5,389 nucleotides of DNA, taken from assembly GCA_002319925.1 (NCBI GenBank), contig DCFP01000135.1, positions 19,372-24,760 on the forward strand, read 5' to 3'. This DNA is from Holophagaceae bacterium UBA1801. Lineage in GTDB: Bacteria > Acidobacteriota > Holophagae > Holophagales > Holophagaceae. A model generated the notes under the pieces. That model worked only from the letters and a program-made list of their open reading frames with translations. It did not search any database and was not told where the DNA came from. Each line of letters starts with the position of its first letter. The first letter of the stretch is position 1. Positions 1-4,841 of the stretch are shown here, piece by piece. A program made the position numbers and the translations under genes.

Positions 1-180
1 GGGGGGCTGGGGGGTTGGTGGTTCAGGAACCGGGGGCTGGGTCGCGGGGGGCTGAGTCGCGGCAGGTTGAGGCACAGTGGGTTGCGGCTGGACCGGTTGC
101 GGCTTTGCTTCAGGAGCGGCCGGTGCCGGTGCGGGCTTCGCCCCGGGCTTGGCGGCGGGACCCTTGGGAACGAAGGGACC
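1..180 (-). repeat. Proline/alanine/glutamine-rich coding tail of the secretin, with a 15-bp tandem repeat
   Basis: The last 60 visible residues of the secretin are low complexity: AKPGAKPAPAPAAPEAKPQP, then QPxP-type repeats. Residues 616-625 are ATQPP twice, encoded by two adjacent 15-bp units (31-60) that match at 13 of 15 positions. The segment follows the secretin signature by about 45 residues and continues past the left edge, so its full length is unknown. Confidence 0.8.
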
Positions 181-1905
181 GGACTGGGATGCCGCCAGAT
201 CAGGATCGAAGGCCTCGAAGTCTTCTTCGCCCAGATCGGGACGGCGGACCAGCACGGCGCGGATGGTGAGGAGTACATCGGTCTTGGTCTTGTTGCTGTA
301 ATTGTTTCCGAGGAGGTTCTTGAGAATGGGAATGTGGGTGATCCCCCAGACTCCCTGCAGGCTCTTCTGTTCCTCGTCCTTCAGGAGGCCGCCGAACACC
401 GCCGTCTCGCCATCTTTGAGCCGGGCGAAGGTCTTGATCTCGCGCCTGCCCAGATCAGGCCGGCCAGGCGTGGAACCCGCGATGAGCGTGGTCACGGAAG
501 ACTCGATCTTGAGCGAGATATCGTCGTTGAAGTGGACCCGGGGTTCCACCTTCACCTTCACGCCCACATCCTCGTAGCTGTAGGTGGTCTGCTGAATATC
601 CGAACCGGTCGAGCTGGTGGTGGTGGAGCTGGTGCCAGAGGTGCTGAAGGGAGCGATGGAGGACTGGGTCGTGGAGACCTTCTGGCCGATGTTGACCTCG
701 GCCGTTTCTCCCGAGATCACGCGCACGTTGGGACTGGCCACCAGCTTGGCGTCTCCGCTGCTCTTGAGAGCATCCAGGGCGAGGTTCGGGAAGAGGAAGG
801 TGATATCCGATTTATGGATATTGATACCTCCCTTTTGCTGGTTTCCCGTGTCCTTCTGATCGACGGTGCCGCCGAGCCGGAAGAAACCCTGGCCGCCGCC
901 TATGCCCTGGGTCGCGCTTAGGACAGGCAACAACCCCACCTGCTCCAGGCTGCTCTCGGTGACTTCCAGGAGTTCGATGTAGACCATCACCTCGGCTTTC
1001 GCCTTGTCGAGCTGACTGACGATCCGCTTGGCGATGGCCAGGTCCGTGGTCTTGGCCTTGATGGTCACGGCGTTGAGTCGCTTGTCCACGAAGACCTTCA
1101 ACTGTGGCATGAGGGTCTGGAAGATGGACCGCACATCATCCACGTTCGCATTGGAGAGATAGAAGGTCTTGATGAACTGATTCTCGAACTGCTCGCGGTT
1201 CTGGGGCGAACTCTTGAACACCATGATGGTGTTGGTGTCCACCACCTTGTAGAAGAGGTCGCTCTGGAGCATCAGGGTGTCCAGGATCCGCTGAAAGCTT
1301 AGGCCACGCAGGTCCGCGGAAACGGCCGTGTCCTGGTACGAGGAGTGGAACAGGATGCTGATGCCGGAGTTCTTGCTCAGGGCGTTCAGGATGTCCTTCA
1401 GGCTCGTCTTGCGGGTGAAGTTCAGATCGATGCCTTCCAGGGAGCGCGGATTGAGGATGGCGGCCGGTTTGGCTTCCCCCATGCTGCGCTTGTCTTCGAT
1501 GTTGTCTGCCGCTTCGGCTTCCTGCTGTTGTTTCAATCGCTTCAACTCCAGCCGGGTGATCCAATCCTGGGCCAGGGCGTTGGTGGGATCCAGCCGGAAG
1601 GCGGCCCGCACTTCCTGTTCCACGACCTCGGGCTGGCCATTTCGTTCGGCTTCACGAGCCTTGGCCAGATGATTTTCCGAGGCACGCGAGGCAGAGCGGC
1701 GATAGCCGATCCGGGCCGCGACATTATTGGGATCCCTGGCGAGGATCTCCTTGTAGGCTTGCGCTGCTTCCTCGAAGTTGCCTGAGTCGAATGTGCTCTT
1801 GGCCTGCTGGAGGCTGCACCCCAGGGTCATCACCAGGAGAGCGGCAGCCAAGGTGGCCAACTGGCCGGAACGGGAAATACGCATCCTGAACATCCTAAAC
1901 ATCAT
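1..1905 (-). CDS. pilQ: Secretin (PilQ/GspD family) with lipoprotein signal, TPR-like N-terminal region and proline-rich tail; 3' end cut by window edge
   Basis: Outer-membrane secretin through which the pilus or substrate exits; 635 residues are visible and no stop is reached. In order: a basic N-terminus and hydrophobic segment (LATLAAALLVMTLGC, 16-30) ending in a plausible lipobox with Cys30 and Ser at +2. Two TPR-like units follow at about 35-119, with DPNN and DPTN turns. A charged linker leads to an STN/N0-like domain (about 158-231: IDLNFTRKTSLKDILNALSK, SADLRGLSFQRILDTL). An N1-like domain covers about 246-303, with VDKRLNAVTIKA. The secretin beta-domain (about 305-554) has AEVMVYIELLEV, LVASPNVRVISGETAEVNIGQ, YEDVGVKVKVEP and ARLKDGETAVFGGLL, ending with GITHIPILKNLLGNN, close to the family's C-terminal signature. 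A Ser/Thr-rich loop (414-435) sits at the usual gate position. From 576 the chain is Pro/Ala/Gln-rich up to the edge. No AMIN domain is seen. MshL- or GspD-type naming is possible. Confidence 0.93.
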   Translation of the reverse strand, partial: MMFRMFRMRISRSGQLATLAAALLVMTLGCSLQQAKSTFDSGNFEEAAQAYKEILARDPNNVAARIGYRRSASRASENHLAKAREAERNGQPEVVEQEVRAAFRLDPTNALAQDWITRLELKRLKQQQEAEAADNIEDKRSMGEAKPAAILNPRSLEGIDLNFTRKTSLKDILNALSKNSGISILFHSSYQDTAVSADLRGLSFQRILDTLMLQSDLFYKVVDTNTIMVFKSSPQNREQFENQFIKTFYLSNANVDDVRSIFQTLMPQLKVFVDKRLNAVTIKAKTTDLAIAKRIVSQLDKAKAEVMVYIELLEVTESSLEQVGLLPVLSATQGIGGGQGFFRLGGTVDQKDTGNQQKGGINIHKSDITFLFPNLALDALKSSGDAKLVASPNVRVISGETAEVNIGQKVSTTQSSIAPFSTSGTSSTTTSSTGSDIQQTTYSYEDVGVKVKVEPRVHFNDDISLKIESSVTTLIAGSTPGRPDLGRREIKTFARLKDGETAVFGGLLKDEEQKSLQGVWGITHIPILKNLLGNNYSNKTKTDVLLTIRAVLVRRPDLGEEDFEAFDPDLAASQSGPFVPKGPAAKPGAKPAPAPAAPEAKPQPVQPQPTVPQPAATQPPATQPPVPEPPTPQPP

Positions 1906-1914
1906 GGGCATCCT
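1882..1914 (-). promoter_or_regulatory. pilQ start region with three AGGATG repeats and five in-frame ATGs
   Basis: After the pilP TGA (1918-1920) the strand carries AGGATG at 1909-1914, 1891-1896 and 1882-1887. In-frame ATGs begin at 1911, 1905, 1902, 1893 and 1884. AGGA at 1911-1914 sits 5 nt before the 1905 ATG and 8 nt before the 1902 ATG. AGGA at 1893-1896 sits 8 nt before the 1884 ATG. No stronger Shine-Dalgarno is present. The 1905 start is chosen provisionally. All the starts leave the lipoprotein signal intact. Confidence 0.55.
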
Positions 1915-1917
1915 GGG

Positions 1918-2586
1918 TCAGAAATCATTTGTCGGGCTGGCGGGGGAAGTTCCCTGGCGATCCAGCGTTTCAGCCCGGTAGCGGATATCCGGGAACTTGA
2001 TGTTTTGGAATTCCGCATAGGTATCCATCAGTGTGATCAGTTTCCAGTTGGGTGCGGCAGTATCCCCGATCCGGAGGGAAAGGATCTCCTCGCCCCGGGC
2101 GAAGGAGCCGATGCGCCCCGTGGAGGACCGGCCCATGTAGCCCAAGTATCGCAGCGACTGGGGACGGCTGTTGGTGGCTTCCTGGCGCTCCTGGGCCAGT
2201 TTCATCGCCGCGAGCTGTTCCGGCGTAGGAGGCGGTGGCGGCGGCGGGGGAGGCACGGGCTTGGGCGGCGGCGGTGGAGGTGGTGGCGGCATATCGAAAA
2301 GGAAGAGGTCCCGGTACATCCGTCCTTCCGTGGGCAATTCCCCCGCCCGCTCGAGCTTGGTGAGATCGCCCAGTTTCCGGAGGGGTTCGAGGGCCTTGTC
2401 GTCCTGCGCCGAGGACACAGCAGCAATGGCTGAAGTATTGCGCGCCGCGCGTTTCGGAGCCTCGGGCCAGAGCAGGTAGACCAGCGCCAGCAGCAGAACC
2501 GCCAGCGCGACCTGGGTCTTGCGGTTCGACTTGAGTTCCTGGAGCCAAGCCTTGGTGTCGACCTTTCCATTCAAGGGACCGTTCAT
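1918..2586 (-). CDS. pilP: PilP/GspC-like periplasmic bridging protein with membrane anchor and two nine-proline runs
   Basis: Predicted 222-residue protein in the pilP position. PilP binds PilN/PilO and contacts the secretin N-domains through a small beta domain related to the GspC homology region. Residues 1-24 are a charged cytoplasmic segment. Residues 25-40 (QVALAVLLLALVYLLW) are a transmembrane helix with no lipobox cysteine, whereas classical PilP is a lipoprotein. This topology is that of GspC. Residues 62-99 form a charged linker ending in RDLFLFDM. Two runs of nine prolines separated by KPV follow (100-120), then a helix (about 122-139). The beta domain is at about 144-208: LRYLGYMGRSSTGRIGSF, then GEEILSLRIGDTA, WKLITLMDTYAEF and IRYRAETL. 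This gives the family pattern of short strands with a central 'xxGD'. The start overlaps the pilO stop (ATGA). Calling it GspC-like rather than PilP would be equally defensible on topology. Confidence 0.82.
   Translation of the reverse strand: MNGPLNGKVDTKAWLQELKSNRKTQVALAVLLLALVYLLWPEAPKRAARNTSAIAAVSSAQDDKALEPLRKLGDLTKLERAGELPTEGRMYRDLFLFDMPPPPPPPPPKPVPPPPPPPPPTPEQLAAMKLAQERQEATNSRPQSLRYLGYMGRSSTGRIGSFARGEEILSLRIGDTAAPNWKLITLMDTYAEFQNIKFPDIRYRAETLDRQGTSPASPTNDF
2227..2289 (-). repeat. Coding repeat: two runs of nine prolines separated by Lys-Pro-Val
   Basis: This segment of pilP encodes Pro9-Lys-Pro-Val-Pro9 (residues 100-120). All four proline codons (CCG, CCA, CCT, CCC) are mixed within the runs, so the protein repeat is cleaner than the DNA repeat. 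Expected to form a stiff polyproline-II rod in the periplasm between the membrane anchor and the secretin-binding domain. Runs this long normally need EF-P for efficient translation. Confidence 0.9.
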
Positions 2587-3179
2587 GATCCCTCCTTCTT
2601 GTCGTCGGCGAGGGCCCCTTCGGTGCGCCGGAAGGCGCGCAGGGTCACGCTCAGGCGCGCCCCGTCGGAACTCTCTTCGAGCTTGGCGTTCACGACGGCG
2701 AAGGGCAGTTTGCTTTCGCGGGTGTCCTCGAGGCCCAGCATGAAGGGCTTGAGGCCTTGGTAGACTCCGGTCGCCGTGAACTCGACGTCGAGGACTTCCA
2801 GATCCGTTCCCTTGGAGCCTTCCCGCGTGGGAACGCCGTATTTCATGGCCTGGAGCCGGACATTGTTCTTCTGGGCCAGCTCGTACAACTTGCGGCTCAG
2901 TTCCCACTGGAGCACGCCCGCGTTCTGGTTGGGCATGTTCCCCAGCAGTTCTTCCTTGCGTTTGTTGCTCTCGGTGTAGGTCTTCTCCCGCGCCTTCAGA
3001 TCCAGCAGGGCCGTGTCCTGGTCCTCCAGATACTTCTTCGCCTTGGCTGAAGCATTCACCTGCTGGCGCTTCTGCTGGGCCGCGTTGGGCAGCACGAAGA
3101 GCATGACGCCCACAGACAAGGCCAAGAGCGCGCACCCGGCCGCCAGGCGGATCGTGCTGTTCCGCAGGGAGCTGCTCAT
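2583..3179 (-). CDS. pilO: PilO, inner-membrane alignment-complex protein
   Basis: Bitopic inner-membrane protein of 198 residues, close to the usual PilO length. PilO heterodimerises with PilN and, with PilP, links the inner-membrane platform to the secretin. A short cytoplasmic N-terminus (MSSSLRNSTIR) precedes one transmembrane helix (about residues 11-30). A charged coiled-coil stretch follows (about 33-85, rich in K, E, Q and A). The rest is a ferredoxin-like domain (about 90-185) with strands such as LEVLDVEFTATGVY and ARLSVTLRAFRR. In the usual PilO fold the domain mediates pairing with PilN. The start at 3179 overlaps the pilN stop by 4 nt (ATGA) and has GGGAGG upstream. The stop likewise overlaps the pilP start by 4 nt. 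PilO diverges strongly in sequence between phyla, so the identification comes mainly from topology, size and its place between PilN and PilP. Confidence 0.87.
   Translation of the reverse strand: MSSSLRNSTIRLAAGCALLALSVGVMLFVLPNAAQQKRQQVNASAKAKKYLEDQDTALLDLKAREKTYTESNKRKEELLGNMPNQNAGVLQWELSRKLYELAQKNNVRLQAMKYGVPTREGSKGTDLEVLDVEFTATGVYQGLKPFMLGLEDTRESKLPFAVVNAKLEESSDGARLSVTLRAFRRTEGALADDKKEGS
2591..2597 (-). promoter_or_regulatory. pilP ribosome binding site that fixes the pilP start
   Basis: AAGGAGG lies 4 nt before the ATG at 2586, which itself overlaps the pilO TGA. The same frame stays open upstream as far as an ATG at 3135, but that stretch is out-of-frame pilO sequence. The ribosome site and the membrane segment right after 2586 settle the start. 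Confidence 0.8.
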
Positions 3180-3448
3180 GGCCGGCCTCCCTTGTCGGAA
3201 TCGTTGGGCGGCTGTGGATAGCCAGGGGAGCCAGGACGGACGCCGAGGGGCGGGCGATGGATGGGAGGGGCTATGGGCGGCAGGGGCTTGGGTTGAACAG
3301 GGGAGCTGGGCGCGCTGGGTGGGATGATCATGGGCTTGGCGGTGACGGGCACGGGTGGCACGGGCTTGGCCGCCGGGGCGGGCACGGCAGCCTGGGGACT
3401 GCGGACAGGCCCGTATTCGGGCAAGGGTTCATAAGCCGGTGGGGTCGG
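3176..3448 (-). repeat. Proline-rich coding tail of PilN
   Basis: The last 90 residues of PilN (187-276) contain about 32 prolines, mixed with Ala, Lys, Val, Gly and Ser (for example KPVPPVPVTAKP and KPLPPIAPP). The tail starts right after the last predicted strand of the ferredoxin-like domain and runs to the stop. It has no hydrophobic anchor and no obvious fold, and it would lie in the periplasm. Confidence 0.85.
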
Positions 3449-4006
3449 GGAAATGGTCAGGGTGTATTCGAAGTTGATCCCGCCCCCTTGCCGTTCGGAT
3501 TCGCGCTCAAGGATCACCTGGTTGAAGAAGGGATTGCCGCGGAGGGAATCAACGAAACTCTCTTCGGAAGTCCGGGCCTTGGCCTCGCCAGCGATCTTCA
3601 GCTCCACGGCCTGGGCGCTGCTGCGGGTGCGCTGGATACTGGTGAGGCGCACATCCTGCACGAGGCTGCGTTCCAGTTCGGCGGTCAAGCGCGACCACGG
3701 CAGGCTTCGCTCCGTGAGGATCCGTTCCGCCAGCTTCCACTTGGGCAGCTCCTTTTCGACATCCACCTTCTTCAAGCCATCCTCGATGACCTGCTGCTGG
3801 TGGATGACATCCCGGGCTTCGCTGGTCTTGAGCACTGCATCCCGGCCCGCGAGGTTGGCATCGCGGTAGGCCAGGATGGAAACGGAAAGCGAGGCGGCGA
3901 GGGCCAAGGCGCCCAGGGCCAAGGCCGCCCAGCCGATCATGCCGTGATGCTGGCGCCACAGGGTTGGCGGTGAGGTGAGGTTCAGCTCCAGGACCGGAAT
4001 GGCCAT
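3176..4006 (-). CDS. pilN: PilN, inner-membrane alignment-complex protein with proline-rich C-terminal tail
   Basis: Bitopic inner-membrane protein of 276 residues. PilN pairs with PilO in the periplasm and docks PilM through a short cytoplasmic N-terminus. The N-terminus (MAIPVLELNLTSPP) carries a version of the conserved PilN 'INLLP' PilM-binding motif. One transmembrane helix spans about residues 23-46, followed by a charged, probably coiled-coil stretch (about 48-100). A ferredoxin-like alpha/beta domain follows (about 101-186), ending in the strand NFEYTLTIS. Residues 187-276 are a disordered-looking tail with about 32 prolines in 90 residues, which typical PilN (about 180-200 residues) lacks. 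The start at 4006 has AGGAGG at a 9-nt spacing and lies 1 nt after the pilM stop. The stop codon overlaps the pilO start (ATGA). The call rests on topology, N-terminal motif and position. Confidence 0.88.
   Translation of the reverse strand: MAIPVLELNLTSPPTLWRQHHGMIGWAALALGALALAASLSVSILAYRDANLAGRDAVLKTSEARDVIHQQQVIEDGLKKVDVEKELPKWKLAERILTERSLPWSRLTAELERSLVQDVRLTSIQRTRSSAQAVELKIAGEAKARTSEESFVDSLRGNPFFNQVILERESERQGGGINFEYTLTISPTPPAYEPLPEYGPVRSPQAAVPAPAAKPVPPVPVTAKPMIIPPSAPSSPVQPKPLPPIAPPIHRPPLGVRPGSPGYPQPPNDSDKGGRP
3186..3191 (-). promoter_or_regulatory. pilO ribosome binding site
   Basis: GGGAGG lies 6 nt before the pilO ATG at 3179, within the end of pilN. With the ATGA stop/start overlap this suggests coupled translation of PilN and PilO, which assemble as a heterodimer. 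Confidence 0.7.
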
Positions 4007-4007
4007 G

Positions 4008-4739
4008 CTACATCGCCTCCTGGAGAGGCACTTCGTAGGGCAGCCGGTGGACGGTGAAGGCTCCCTCGGGCCAATCCCCGGCGCCCCAGACCAGCAGTTC
4101 GCGGGGAGAGCGGTTCTCCCGCTGCAGGTAGGCCGCGGTGGGATAGACCCGGTCCTCCATCCAGGCTTCCGGCGTCAAAGGTTCGTTCCATTGCCTCAGG
4201 AGGGTCAGGGTCCGGCCCCAGGCGGCCAGGGTGCCTGTGAAACGGCCATCCTTCGTGGGACTGAGCGAAAGGAGCATCCCCGGCACGGTGCGGGTGGGTG
4301 CGATCCGGTTGTAGATCCAGAGCCATCGGGGGATCAGGGCGTGGATGGGGCGCTTCAAGTGAAGGGCCAACTGGAGCCAGGATTCGCGCAGGGCTTCGGG
4401 GATCCCCACCAGGAGCCAGGAGCCTTCCTCCACTTCCAGGGCCTTCACGGACTGGGGTTCCTCGAGACCCAGGTGCTGAACGTAGCGCCATTGCAGAAAA
4501 CTTTCCCGGGCCTCGGTTCCGGAGGGCAGCTCCACAAAATCCTTAAGCAGCAGGGTCGGCGTGCAGAGATCGTCCACGATCCACTTCGTGGGACTCTGGG
4601 GCAGGCTGGCAAGGGCCTGGGCCAGCTGGTCCTCGTTCGGGAAGGCATCGGTTGGCCGGTACTGGCCTCCGGCATGAACCCCCTGGGACTCCAGCCAGAC
4701 GACAGTTCCCGATTTTCTCCAGCGGCTACCACCGGACAT
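4008..4739 (-). CDS. pilM: PilM-like actin-fold pilus assembly protein, short and divergent
   Basis: Predicted 243-residue soluble protein in the pilM position, between the assembly ATPase and pilN. PilM is a cytoplasmic FtsA/actin-fold protein that binds the PilN N-terminus and links the ATPase to the inner-membrane complex. I see PilM-like landmarks. Residues 62-103 (TLLLKDFVELP, then FLQWRYVQHLGLEEP) resemble the PilM stretch ending in ELP and the following helix. Residues 109-146 (LLVGIPEALRESWLQ onward) resemble the 'LLVAA...' strand-helix of the family. Residues 215-227 (ELLVWGAGDWPEGAF) resemble its C-terminal 'GGGA..PG' loop. PilM is usually about 350 residues, so this one is markedly short. 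The N-terminal strand (GTVVWLESQGVHAG, 11-24) lacks the GIDIGSSSVK-type phosphate loop, and the second loop (about 155-166) has no DIG. There is no signal peptide or membrane segment. The stop is 1 nt before the pilN ATG. A GspL-, MshI- or HofM-like cytoplasmic domain is the alternative name. Confidence 0.72.
   Translation of the reverse strand: MSGGSRWRKSGTVVWLESQGVHAGGQYRPTDAFPNEDQLAQALASLPQSPTKWIVDDLCTPTLLLKDFVELPSGTEARESFLQWRYVQHLGLEEPQSVKALEVEEGSWLLVGIPEALRESWLQLALHLKRPIHALIPRWLWIYNRIAPTRTVPGMLLSLSPTKDGRFTGTLAAWGRTLTLLRQWNEPLTPEAWMEDRVYPTAAYLQRENRSPRELLVWGAGDWPEGAFTVHRLPYEVPLQEAM
4016..4021 (-). promoter_or_regulatory. pilN ribosome binding site inside the 3' end of pilM
   Basis: A full AGGAGG lies 9 nt before the pilN ATG (4006), within the last codons of pilM. 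Together with the 1-nt intergenic distance this points to translational coupling. Confidence 0.75.
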
Positions 4740-4841
4740 CCGTGCCTCCAGTGATAAGCATGCCATCCCGGACGCCGGATTGCTCCCCGAACCATGGATT
4801 ATCCATTTCCCGGCCCATCTGCCTGATCGAGATGCCCACCG
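4740..4841 (-). other. Intergenic spacer between ATPase gene and pilM-like gene
   Basis: These 102 nt are the only sizeable gap in the operon. The spacer holds a short inverted repeat (ATGGAT-T-ATCCAT, 4794-4806) and, at its pilM end, a strong Shine-Dalgarno sequence. A 30-codon open frame (4726-4818) crosses it, but it has only a weak ribosome site and no recognisable product. I see no GC-rich hairpin followed by a T-run, so there is no intrinsic terminator. A TTGACG at 4843-4848, overlapping the ATPase stop, resembles a -35 box but has no good -10 at proper spacing. Most likely this is a transcribed spacer inside the operon. Confidence 0.5.
4745..4749 (-). promoter_or_regulatory. Ribosome binding site that fixes the pilM start
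   Basis: GGAGG lies 5 nt before the ATG at 4739. An in-frame ATG at 4766 would add nine residues (MACLSLEAR), but it has only a poorly placed GGGGAG far upstream. If 4766 were the start, this Shine-Dalgarno would fall inside the coding region. The downstream start is therefore preferred. Confidence 0.75.

Noticed and set aside
67..921. Long plus-strand open frame opposite the secretin gene
   Set aside because: It lies wholly antisense to a secretin whose domains are all recognisable. Its translation is Gly/Arg/Leu-rich with no motif, as expected of a high-GC shadow frame.
1136..1564. Minus-strand 142-codon frame inside pilQ
   Set aside because: Alternative frame of the secretin STN/N1 region; rich in His, Gln, Pro and Arg with no family resemblance.
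2227..2289. The G-rich plus strand opposite the polyproline runs as a regulatory G-quadruplex
   Set aside because: The G-tracts follow from the proline codons and are mostly interrupted as GGC/GGT. The coding explanation is enough, though a structure on that strand cannot be excluded.
3257..3973. Plus-strand open frame of 238 codons opposite pilN
   Set aside because: Antisense to pilN, very rich in Gly and Arg, with no recognisable domain. It mirrors the proline-rich tail, since CCN codons read as Gly/Arg on the other strand.
3975..4754. Plus-strand open frame of 259 codons opposite pilM
   Set aside because: This tempted me because pilM is divergent. But the minus-strand frame has the ribosome site, the 1-nt spacing to pilN and PilM-like segments, while the plus-strand product has a shadow composition.
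4794..4806. ATGGAT-T-ATCCAT as a transcription terminator
   Set aside because: The stem is short and AT-rich, with a one-base centre and no following T-run. It could be a dyad operator at most.
4726..4818. Minus-strand 30-codon open frame crossing the ATPase-pilM gap
   Set aside because: Weak ribosome site, overlaps the pilM start in another frame, no recognisable product. I also considered it as a frameshifted PilM N-terminus, but it has no GIDIGSS-like sequence.
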